From the IMG/VR virus record IMGVR_UViG_3300027763_000027, positions 1-64,000 of that record: 64,000 nucleotides of DNA. One strand, written 5' to 3'. Shown here piece by piece: positions 37,685 to 45,333 of this stretch. Both the position numbers and the translations under genes were made by a program. Position 1 is the first letter of the stretch; each line of letters opens with the position of its first letter. The notes under the pieces were generated by a model, which was not told the DNA's origin, made no database searches, and saw only the letters and a list, made by a program, of their open reading frames with translations. The stretch is from a virus.

Positions 37685-38431
37685 TCACTTACTTTCCTTC
37701 CAGCTTTCAAAACAAAATTCATTACTACTCATATGTTCTATTTCTGGTTTATTTAAAATACTCCTATTATTGATGCATCTAGAAGTTAAGTATGTTTTAA
37801 AATCTTTTCTTTTATTATAATAAATACTTTTTACATTAAAGACTTCTAATTCATTTTGCTTTGCGAAGCTTAATATTTTATCTTTAATAATAAAATCAAA
37901 AGGTAATTCGTTTTCTTCTAAAAAAACGATTGGTTTGGTAAAATCAAATTGGGGAACGCATATATTATTTTTTAAAGTATTATTGAATATAAAAGAGTCA
38001 TAAAATGGAATAGCTAATATTAAATCTTCTGACCAGTTTTTAGACAAAGTAGAATAATCAAGTCTTGGTTCGTAATAAAATCCATCTTTAGCAGCAATAC
38101 TAAATAGTTTGGTTAACAATTCGTATCCTTTTTTATTTTTAAAAAATAAGATAATTTTTGAATTTTTAGTTCTAGATTCATCAGATTTGTCGATCATTGA
38201 TTCTGTTATAGATATTCTTAATCCATAATTTAATTTAATATTATTGCTTTTACAATTAAAATAAGCTTCCAAAAAAGAAGACATATTATCTTCTACTAGA
38301 AATAACTCGTTTAGTTTATTGTTTTTACATATTTGTATTATTGAATCTGGATAATTATCCTCTTCAGATTTATCCTCTAGAGTAAGAATAGATCTTCCTA
38401 TAGAATAATGTGATTTAAAAATTGGAATCAT
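37685..38431 (-). CDS. Stand-alone PHP domain of the DnaE polymerase
   Basis: A 248-residue protein corresponding to the PHP N-terminus of DnaE: FKSHYSIGRSILTLED at the start, then NKLNELFLVEDNMSSFLEAY, LNYGLRISI and FKTYLTSRC. The usual HxHSxYS metal motif is reduced to KSHYS, so the first His is lost and catalytic metal binding is doubtful. It has its own promoter and begins the polymerase cluster. It probably pairs with the core encoded at 34244-36826 to restore a complete alpha subunit. Confidence 0.75.
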   Translation of the reverse strand: MIPIFKSHYSIGRSILTLEDKSEEDNYPDSIIQICKNNKLNELFLVEDNMSSFLEAYFNCKSNNIKLNYGLRISITESMIDKSDESRTKNSKIILFFKNKKGYELLTKLFSIAAKDGFYYEPRLDYSTLSKNWSEDLILAIPFYDSFIFNNTLKNNICVPQFDFTKPIVFLEENELPFDFIIKDKILSFAKQNELEVFNVKSIYYNKRKDFKTYLTSRCINNRSILNKPEIEHMSSNEFCFESWKESK

Positions 38432-38441
38432 TACCTAGATT

Positions 38442-38470
38442 AGGATATGATATTTTTATATATTTGTCAA
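38442..38470 (-). promoter_or_regulatory. Sigma70-like promoter TTGACA-N17-TATCCT
   Basis: The -35 TTGACA (38470-38465) contains the TGA stop of the three-domain glycosyltransferase. The spacer is 17, the -10 TATCCT is at 38447-38442, and the ATG is 10 bases on. Confidence 0.75.
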
Positions 38471-41400
38471 GTTTTTTTAAAATCTCTTATTTTAGGAAGT
38501 AAAAGCGACCAATTCGTTGTTTTGTAGCTTGGGACATTAAAATTTATTGTGGGATTTAATGAATGTATTAAATTATCGTCTTTTTCCTTACTATTTTGGA
38601 TTTTAAGAGCTTTTTGTTTTTTTATAATTTTATTAATATTAATTCCTTCTGGGATTTTTAATTTTAAATTAAAATAGTTTTGTAAATCGTCTATAGACCT
38701 TTCGTAATCGTATTCAAAAAGATAATGATTTATTAAATTTACGGATTTATCTTCTATAAAATATTTTTGATTATATTTCCTATATAATTCTCCTGTGGCA
38801 GGATTCTCTGCGCCTGCTTTGTCTGCTGGATTTTTTAATTTTGCACTGTAATTATGCCAAACTGTAGCTTCTGAAGTTAATTTTAAATTCCATCCTTTTA
38901 AAAAACTCAAAAAAGTCATAACGTCTTCTTCTCCTTTGTAGACTATATAATCAGAATAAACTACTTCTTTTAACCATTTTTTACTCGTAAAAAAGAAACC
39001 AGCAGAAATCCAATATGCATCCACCATTTCGTAGTCTTTTAATGAATCTATATTCTTCACTTGCAAGCGATTATCTTTGGGGTTATTATTATCATAGAAA
39101 CCAACTATTTTAAGTGGTGCGTTAAATGGAAAACGTTCGCGCTCTGGGACATTTAAATATTCGTCTTCTTTATCTGGCTTATCAAAATGGTTTGGATAAG
39201 TACTTAATACTACTTTTTCTAAACCGAAGCTTTTGTATTGGTTAATGAGTATATTGTCCCAATTTTTTTTAACTCTGCTATGAGAATCTAGTTGTAAAAA
39301 ATAGTCTTCGTCATTATACAGTTCTTCTTTTATTTTGTTCCTAGCCCAATGAACACCTTTCGTTAATTCTATAGGGGTAAATTTAATCTTTAAATTCTTA
39401 AAATTATAAGACAGTATTTTTTTATAAAAATCTTCGCTGTCCTGTAAATGCAGACCAATACAGATTCTGTCTGAATCGAAAGCTTCTTCATTTAAAGATC
39501 TTATTGTATTTATGACATCTGTATCACAAAAACTGGCTATAGATACGAATATTTTTTCTTTCTTAAAATCCCAAGTATCTTTGTGGTATCTTGCCCAATT
39601 ACCAATATAATTCTTGTCTTCTAAAAAAGTGCATTGTTTTGATTCTTGAAATTTTTCTGTATTTATATAATAATTTTTATCTTCTATATCGTCCATGTAC
39701 CCTCTAATTCTATATATTAAAGACGATAAAGTAGATAATTTATTTCCTACGAATTTTATTGATCTAGAGCAGATCAATTGCTCTATCATAGGTATCCAAT
39801 TTGGGTGAATATCTTTATATTTCTCTTCTAATAAATTATCTAAATCTTTATAAAAATAGACCTGATATTTTTCTTTAAATATCTTAAAAAAATCTTGGTC
39901 TTTATGATCTGTTGCTATATAGAGTTTTGAGCCAAAAGGGATGATATTTTTAATATTCTCTATTATATCTTCTGCAGGTATCAACAATTCTTTGTATTGG
40001 TCTGCATAGTCTCCGCGCCGTACATGTATACTATAATAATTTTTGTCTTTCAAAAGATTAATAAACTGCCATGCAATATCAAATATTTGTGTTTTATATC
40101 TAACGTATTTCCCTGTTAATTTTTTAATCTCCGCGTCTAAAGAGGTATATATAGTTTGCTCTGGCACTCCAAGTAAATTCTTATCTAAAAATATACATTC
40201 TTCATTAGTAAAGTAATCTTCGGCGTTTATATAATTTCTAAATTTTAAAAAATCTTTGGGCGGAATTACCTTTTCAAAGTTTAATACATTTTTAATGCAA
40301 TCAAAATTTAGAATTTTGCTTATTTTTTTTGCAGATTCTAAATCTTCATTTATGTTTTTGATATTACAAAATTCTTTAAATGATAAATGTTTTATCCCGA
40401 AGTCTTGGTCTAATTCAAAATAGTTTTCTATTGCGCTTTCTTCTCGATAAACTGGACTTGGGATTCTGTAGGCTGGTGGAAGTACTAATTTCCTATTTGT
40501 TAAATATGCTATAGAAAAAGCCAATTCTAGAGACATTCTTAAATTATTAAAACCCGCCATCCAAGGACTTAGTATTAGATATCCTGATTCTCCGTTATAA
40601 TTTTTTAAAGCATTAGAAAAATCCCATTTTAAGTAATATAAATAATCCGTATTGCTTTGCGTTAAATTTGTTAGCAATAAATTATCTATAGGAAATTTAC
40701 ATAAAGATAAATCAATATGTTGTTTTTGTTTATTGGTGTATTCTTGTTTAAAAAAAAGATTTTTTTCACTATCATTTTTATCTTTTATAATGTTTGGATA
40801 ATGAATAATATTTCCTATTATTTTTCTATTTTCATTATACCAATCCGTACATGTTCCTAAGTCTTCTATTGTTTTTATATTTATATTTTCTGATTTTAAA
40901 GAAAAGTCTAAACCAAACATGTCAGATATCCATTCTTTTGTTCTTTCTCTAACCAATTCTGAATAAGATGTATTTTTTTTAGATATTTTTTTAAGGGTTA
41001 AAAAATTTATAACAAAAGGATACATTATAGATTCTGTTTTCGTGTATTCAAAAAATTCTGGAAAATCCGCGAATAAATCAAAAAATCTAGAAAAAAATTG
41101 ATCAGCATTTGGGAAAATCTGCCCAATAATTTGATCATCTTCTAATTGATCATATTCTATACGTTTTGCAAAACACATATCTGGATCAACAAATAGTAAT
41201 TTATCAGAATCTTTAAATTTAAAATAATTAGTTTCGCATAACCATTCTATCGATTTATATTTATTTGGTATGCCTCCGTGCCAATCATGCTTTGCTACAG
41301 TCCACTCTTCTGCCCAGTCGGGTAATTTAACCATTTGTACGTTTTGATCTATTAAAAAGTCTTCATATTTTATATCTAAAGCTTTATTTTCTGGATGGTG

Positions 41401-41529
41401 CCTAATATCATCGGACAATAATATTATAAATTTGCCAGATTGATTAACTTTTTTAAATGACCAATATAATAATTTTATTTGCCATAATTGATAGCTGCAA
41501 ACACTTGTGCTTACGATAAGGTAATCCAT
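38467..41529 (-). CDS. Three-domain glycosyltransferase: HPAT/SGT-like, O-fucosyltransferase-like and GT60-like
   Basis: A 1020-residue protein. Domain 1 (about 1-265) resembles plant hydroxyproline O-arabinosyltransferase / serine O-galactosyltransferase: SYQLWQIKLLYWSFKK, then LLSDD, PNKYKSIEWL and the metal site D115-P-D117. Domain 2 (about 305-610) is O-fucosyltransferase-like: SPWMAGFNNLRMSLELAFSI, HVRRGD at 502-507 and CSRSIKFVGNKLSTLSSLIY. Domain 3 (about 645-900) matches the GlcNAc/GT60 family of Skp1 hydroxyproline GlcNAc-transferase: IFVSIASFCD, GVHWARNKI and LQLDSHSRV (D748-S-H750). The next gene upstream is a prolyl 4-hydroxylase, so a hydroxyproline acceptor is plausible. There is no signal peptide. 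The C-terminus LPKIRDFKKT is shared with the GT10 enzyme. Confidence 0.82.
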   Translation of the reverse strand: MDYLIVSTSVCSYQLWQIKLLYWSFKKVNQSGKFIILLSDDIRHHPENKALDIKYEDFLIDQNVQMVKLPDWAEEWTVAKHDWHGGIPNKYKSIEWLCETNYFKFKDSDKLLFVDPDMCFAKRIEYDQLEDDQIIGQIFPNADQFFSRFFDLFADFPEFFEYTKTESIMYPFVINFLTLKKISKKNTSYSELVRERTKEWISDMFGLDFSLKSENINIKTIEDLGTCTDWYNENRKIIGNIIHYPNIIKDKNDSEKNLFFKQEYTNKQKQHIDLSLCKFPIDNLLLTNLTQSNTDYLYYLKWDFSNALKNYNGESGYLILSPWMAGFNNLRMSLELAFSIAYLTNRKLVLPPAYRIPSPVYREESAIENYFELDQDFGIKHLSFKEFCNIKNINEDLESAKKISKILNFDCIKNVLNFEKVIPPKDFLKFRNYINAEDYFTNEECIFLDKNLLGVPEQTIYTSLDAEIKKLTGKYVRYKTQIFDIAWQFINLLKDKNYYSIHVRRGDYADQYKELLIPAEDIIENIKNIIPFGSKLYIATDHKDQDFFKIFKEKYQVYFYKDLDNLLEEKYKDIHPNWIPMIEQLICSRSIKFVGNKLSTLSSLIYRIRGYMDDIEDKNYYINTEKFQESKQCTFLEDKNYIGNWARYHKDTWDFKKEKIFVSIASFCDTDVINTIRSLNEEAFDSDRICIGLHLQDSEDFYKKILSYNFKNLKIKFTPIELTKGVHWARNKIKEELYNDEDYFLQLDSHSRVKKNWDNILINQYKSFGLEKVVLSTYPNHFDKPDKEDEYLNVPERERFPFNAPLKIVGFYDNNNPKDNRLQVKNIDSLKDYEMVDAYWISAGFFFTSKKWLKEVVYSDYIVYKGEEDVMTFLSFLKGWNLKLTSEATVWHNYSAKLKNPADKAGAENPATGELYRKYNQKYFIEDKSVNLINHYLFEYDYERSIDDLQNYFNLKLKIPEGININKIIKKQKALKIQNSKEKDDNLIHSLNPTINFNVPSYKTTNWSLLLPKIRDFKKT

Positions 41530-41535
41530 ACTGGA

Positions 41536-41542
41536 TTTACAC
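41536..41542 (-). promoter_or_regulatory. GTGTAAA element before the three-domain glycosyltransferase
   Basis: GTGTAAATCC on the minus strand; the TGTAAA core ends 6 bases before the ATG at 41529. It lies in the gap between the hydroxylase and the glycosyltransferase genes. No ribosome site separates it from the start. Confidence 0.45.
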
Positions 41543-41565
41543 TCTAATAACAGGTATGAATAGTG

Positions 41566-42825
41566 TTATTTTTGAACAAACGTCCAATCTTTCAATTTGT
41601 AATGCACAAATAAATTTCTAAAATATTCACCTTCGTATGGAGTTATTCTTCCATGTTCACACGTAGCGGATTCATACATGATCATTTGGCCTATTTCGGC
41701 ATATATTTTATGCCAATTTCCATTATGATCTTTTATGTCTAATGGCCAATTTTTATCACCTTTTCTATCTACAATTATAATAGTAGAAATATGATGAGTT
41801 GGCAATCTATCTAAATGTGATTTTAAAAATGAACCATTTTTATAACTTCTTATTCCATAGCATGCAGATTTTATAAGTGGAGTTTTAGCCCATTCTTCAT
41901 GAATGGGTTTTAATTGGTCTAAAATTATTTCTCTTATAGTATTTAAATTATCAATTGACATCAATTCTGTTGCATGTTGATTGTCTTTATTTTGTAAAAC
42001 TCCATTGTTTCCTGGTTCTGCGTCTCTTTCTGGTTTTACAACATTTTTTAATATTTCATACGCGTCTTTAATCAAAGCGAAAGTTTGTTCTGGGACTTGT
42101 TTTACCTCAAAACCAATTGGATGGAACTTAGGAACTTCATCATGAGAAGAAAAAGTTTTTTTAGATGCTTCTGTGTTTGTGTTAATATTCATATTTGAAA
42201 TTTTTTTAATAAAGTCTTCTGGAACTTGATTTACTTCATATTCTTTAAACCATCTTGTTAAGATGTACTTTTTACCTTTCGTAACTGGTCTTCCAGCGTG
42301 AAGAGCTGAACGATTTCCTGTACCATCTGAATTAAGATTCTTCCAAATTATTGCCATTCCTGTCTTAGGTTTAAATTTAATATTTATTTTTTGGAACTCT
42401 GTTTCACCCCCCTCAAGATCTTCATTTAAATAGACCATGAAGGTGTAAAGCCTGTTTCCTTGTTGCCCCACATATTCTTTCAAATTCTTTCCTTCAAACC
42501 AATCAAAATGATCCTTAAATTGTTGACCTACCTCATACCTTTGCCCCTGTAAGACTTCGGTTCTTGTTTTGGGTATATTCAAGATATCAGACATTTTGTC
42601 GTTAACTTCTGTTATTAACGCGTGTCTTTTTTCATCCAATATGCTGGAATAAGAAGTTCTATTTTCTACTACTTGAGAAAGTTCTCCTGGAGTTTCTGTT
42701 GCAGTGACCGACCTTACTGCGTCTTGATCTATTAAATCAATTAATATTTTGCATTTATCTGGAGATAAAAAATTATCTATTGTGAATAGTTCTATACCAC
42801 TTTTTTGAACCTTAGTCATGATCAT
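41566..42825 (-). CDS. Tandem prolyl 4-hydroxylase-like 2-oxoglutarate/Fe(II) dioxygenase
   Basis: A 419-residue protein with two double-stranded beta-helix oxygenase domains. Domain 1 (about 10-196) is prolyl 4-hydroxylase-like: H106-x-D108 in QQFKDHFDWF, distal H176 in ALHAGRPVTKGKKY and the 2-oxoglutarate lysine K186. Domain 2 (about 235-412) has H337-x-D339 in FLKSHLDRLPTHHIS, WPLDIKDHNG and distal H391 in CEHGRITPYEG. Such enzymes convert peptidyl proline to 4-hydroxyproline using Fe(II), O2 and 2-oxoglutarate. No signal peptide is present, so it acts in the cytosol. The next gene downstream encodes glycosyltransferase domains whose eukaryotic relatives modify hydroxyproline. Confidence 0.88.
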   Translation of the reverse strand: MIMTKVQKSGIELFTIDNFLSPDKCKILIDLIDQDAVRSVTATETPGELSQVVENRTSYSSILDEKRHALITEVNDKMSDILNIPKTRTEVLQGQRYEVGQQFKDHFDWFEGKNLKEYVGQQGNRLYTFMVYLNEDLEGGETEFQKINIKFKPKTGMAIIWKNLNSDGTGNRSALHAGRPVTKGKKYILTRWFKEYEVNQVPEDFIKKISNMNINTNTEASKKTFSSHDEVPKFHPIGFEVKQVPEQTFALIKDAYEILKNVVKPERDAEPGNNGVLQNKDNQHATELMSIDNLNTIREIILDQLKPIHEEWAKTPLIKSACYGIRSYKNGSFLKSHLDRLPTHHISTIIIVDRKGDKNWPLDIKDHNGNWHKIYAEIGQMIMYESATCEHGRITPYEGEYFRNLFVHYKLKDWTFVQK

Positions 42826-42831
42826 ATATTC

Positions 42832-42860
42832 ATTATATTAGAATTTTAAATTTATTCTAA
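42832..42860 (-). promoter_or_regulatory. Possible promoter TTAGAA-N17-TATAAT before hydroxylase gene
   Basis: A perfect -10 TATAAT (42837-42832) stands 6 bases before the ATG. The weak -35 TTAGAA (42860-42855) is 17 bases further up, touching the stop of the nuclease gene. The layout matches the stronger promoters of this class. Confidence 0.45.
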
Positions 42861-43802
42861 AAAATCATCCTTTTTTTTGACTTGATTTTTGAATTTTGGG
42901 CATCCATTATAAATTCTAGTTTCTATCTTGAACCCCTCAAGATTTTTGAAATTATTATCTAAGCTAGTTTCAATTATTTCATTTTTATCATTTAATTTAA
43001 CATAATATTCATAAGAATCTTTATATGGGCATTTCCATCCACCAATTTGACACATCCATCTATTTTTTTCATTATCAATAGCGAAATTACTTTTGGCAGA
43101 GTTTTCGTCAAATTTATTTATGTAGTCATTAATATGCTCTAAATAATGTTCAAATCCCTTAATTTGCTCTTCATCAAAAGATAATTCTTGTATTGGTTGT
43201 TTTGGAAATCTTAAAAATAAGAATTTAACTATAGGTTTTAATTTTGGCCATAATTTTTTACTAGCTAAACTATACATCATGGCTTGAATATTGGCTTCAA
43301 GATCGTCACCCCTAAACTTATACTTAGAGCTTTTATAGTCTATTATATGCATTTCTTTTTTGATTTTAATTGGTTTATCTATAAATCCCTTAATATGATA
43401 TTTGGGTTCTTCATTTATAATATTAAAGTCGTACTCTGGCTTAACTATATCTCCTCCTTCTCCAAAAAAGTCATTTTTAAGCCCAACTAAAATCATATCG
43501 TTTAATAGTTTATAATTACTTTCATCTAGTTTAACTTTGGCTGACAATTTTTTAACTAATCTATCTATTCCTTCGTCTCCATTTATTGCGTTCTTTTTTA
43601 TTATTCTTTTATAATTTTTAAGGTGTCTTTTATTTAATAATAATTCAAAAACAGTATGACATATTGTCCCTCTCAAAGCTCCGTCATTTTGACTTTGTGG
43701 AACTTTCGTGTGATAATTATTCCAATAAACCCACGAACAAGTTTCAAGAGTTTTGATTCTAGAAGCGGAAAGAATTTTTAAATTTTTATTTTCTGATGCC
43801 AT
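42852..43802 (-). CDS. RecB/Cas4-family PD-(D/E)XK nuclease
   Basis: A 316-residue exonuclease-like protein. The motifs run in order: SASRIKTLETC, GTICHTVFELL (H49), IKGFIDKP (motif Asp), IIDYKSSKYKF (D-x-K) and NIQAMMYSLA (Q-x-x-x-Y). One Cys at residue 22 and a later cluster (MCQIGGWKCPY and GCPKF) fit the four-Cys iron-sulfur staple of Cas4/AddB-type nucleases. It probably processes DNA ends in phage replication or recombination. It overlaps the primase gene by 25 bases. There are no Cas1 or CRISPR repeats nearby, so a CRISPR role is not supported. Confidence 0.8.
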   Translation of the reverse strand: MASENKNLKILSASRIKTLETCSWVYWNNYHTKVPQSQNDGALRGTICHTVFELLLNKRHLKNYKRIIKKNAINGDEGIDRLVKKLSAKVKLDESNYKLLNDMILVGLKNDFFGEGGDIVKPEYDFNIINEEPKYHIKGFIDKPIKIKKEMHIIDYKSSKYKFRGDDLEANIQAMMYSLASKKLWPKLKPIVKFLFLRFPKQPIQELSFDEEQIKGFEHYLEHINDYINKFDENSAKSNFAIDNEKNRWMCQIGGWKCPYKDSYEYYVKLNDKNEIIETSLDNNFKNLEGFKIETRIYNGCPKFKNQVKKKDDFLE

Positions 43803-44689
43803 TGTAATATTTCCTCTTTATTCATCTCTCCGAAATCTTTTTTAGTTGGTAGGGCTATTTTAATTTGATTTTTATCGAAATATCTTGCGAGTCTAGAGTA
43901 AGTTTTATCAGCAGCTATATTTCCAGCATTGTTTTTATTAGAATCATTATTTAAACTAATATATATATTTTTAATATCTGATTTTAATGCATAATTTAAT
44001 ATAGATAAACTTAAACTTGTTCCGAAGGTAACTATTGTATTCTTAATTCCAGCTTGCCAAAGACTAAGCATGTCTCCTATGCTTTCTATTAGAAATATTT
44101 CTTTCTGTTCTTTTATCGCTTCTTGATTTAAAAATAATGGATATAAAAATTCGCTCTTCTCCCCAAGATGCTTCCATTTTATTTTTGATTTATTAGTAAC
44201 ATCTCTTCCAGAAAAACCGATTATATTATTTTTAATATCAAAAATTGGAAAAACATATCTATTTTTCATTTTACCAGTTGTGGCTATTCCGCCTTTAAAT
44301 TTAATTAATTCTTCTTGGTATACGCCTCTATCTATCCAGTAGTTGTGATTATTTTGTAATTTAGAAAGTAATTCTACATCAAATGTTTTTGTGGATTTTA
44401 AAAGGGGTTTGTCTGTTGGTTCTGGTTTATAAAATGCAAAATTTTTATTTCTTAACCATTCTTTAGCTTTATTTAAATCTTCTAATTTCAAAGTCATGCC
44501 TATCAATGAACTGAAATCTCCACTTATGTTTTCTTTAAAATCAAACCAATGTCCTGTATCTTTATAAATTTTTAAAACTGTATCATTGTCGCTATCTCTA
44601 TAAAGAGGTCTAGTTCTATATTCTTTGCCACAATCTTTTAATTTATACCCCAAATCAGTTAGGATTTGATAAACATTTACTTGATCCAT
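43778..44689 (-). CDS. DnaG-type DNA primase with Toprim domain
   Basis: A 303-residue protein. The N-terminal 60 residues follow the layout of the primase zinc-binding domain (YRTRPLYRD, GHWFDFKE, GDFSSLI) but lack the zinc-binding Cys/His set. The RNA polymerase core follows (NRYVFPIFDIKNNIIGFSGRD). The Toprim domain has E202 in FLIESIGDMLSLWQAG; the usual D-x-D is changed to N-D-S-N around residue 249. It makes primers for the phage replisome. The C-terminal helicase-binding domain is short or absent. It overlaps thyX by 13 bases. Confidence 0.82.
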   Translation of the reverse strand: MDQVNVYQILTDLGYKLKDCGKEYRTRPLYRDSDNDTVLKIYKDTGHWFDFKENISGDFSSLIGMTLKLEDLNKAKEWLRNKNFAFYKPEPTDKPLLKSTKTFDVELLSKLQNNHNYWIDRGVYQEELIKFKGGIATTGKMKNRYVFPIFDIKNNIIGFSGRDVTNKSKIKWKHLGEKSEFLYPLFLNQEAIKEQKEIFLIESIGDMLSLWQAGIKNTIVTFGTSLSLSILNYALKSDIKNIYISLNNDSNKNNAGNIAADKTYSRLARYFDKNQIKIALPTKKDFGEMNKEEILQWHQKIKI

Positions 44690-45333
44690 TCTAATGCCTC
44701 ACTTATTACAGGAAACTCTTTAATAAAGATCTTTTTGCATTTCTCTGCAATAAGTCTATGTTCTTTTTGAGTATTTTGTTCTGTTCTCAAATCAATGTAA
44801 TGAATCCAGCTTCTAAGCGAGCCTTTCATGTACATTGTCGTTTGAGTTGTTAAAGGCAATATCATTCTCGCTACTTCTTTTGCGACTCCATTTTCAATCA
44901 TTGTATCGTAACAATGTTGAGAAAGCGATAAAGATTCGATAAGAATCTCATTAACTTTATCATATGCATCTGTATTAGTTGGCATAAGATTTTCGCCTAC
45001 TTGCCTATTTTTGTCTCCTTGCAAACGAAGCTCAATATCCTCGAACTCATTTGCAAGACTATATCTTTGACTAAATTCTTGGAAACTAAATGATCTGTGC
45101 CTTAAAATTTGAGCAGCAATTCCACGACTAGTTTTAATTTCAACACACATATCGACTAGTTCAAATGGACTCCAATGTTTGTGTTTAATTAAGAATTTTA
45201 ATAATTTTGGGGCAGTTTCGGTATGCATTTGATTGGATGGGTTACTGACTCTAGCGCAAAATGCAACTAAATCTTCTGCATTTTTAATTCCTTTAATTTC
45301 TGGTTTTGTAACTGATATTAAATCTACATTCAT
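44677..45333 (-). CDS. thyX: Flavin-dependent thymidylate synthase ThyX
   Basis: A 218-residue enzyme that makes dTMP from dUMP with FAD and methylene-tetrahydrofolate. The ThyX signature is RHRSFSFQEFSQRY, a match to RHRxxSxxExSxRY, and the C-terminal LRSWIHYIDLRTE with its Arg is also typical. A GGAGAG ribosome site precedes the ATG, and the start overlaps the end of the helicase gene by 4 bases. It supplies thymidine for replication of the AT-rich genome. Confidence 0.95.
   Translation of the reverse strand: MNVDLISVTKPEIKGIKNAEDLVAFCARVSNPSNQMHTETAPKLLKFLIKHKHWSPFELVDMCVEIKTSRGIAAQILRHRSFSFQEFSQRYSLANEFEDIELRLQGDKNRQVGENLMPTNTDAYDKVNEILIESLSLSQHCYDTMIENGVAKEVARMILPLTTQTTMYMKGSLRSWIHYIDLRTEQNTQKEHRLIAEKCKKIFIKEFPVISEALEWIK

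Noticed and set aside
42852-43802. Cas4-like nuclease as part of a CRISPR system
   Set aside because: There are no Cas1/Cas2, effector genes or repeat-spacer array in the window. It fits a phage recombination nuclease.
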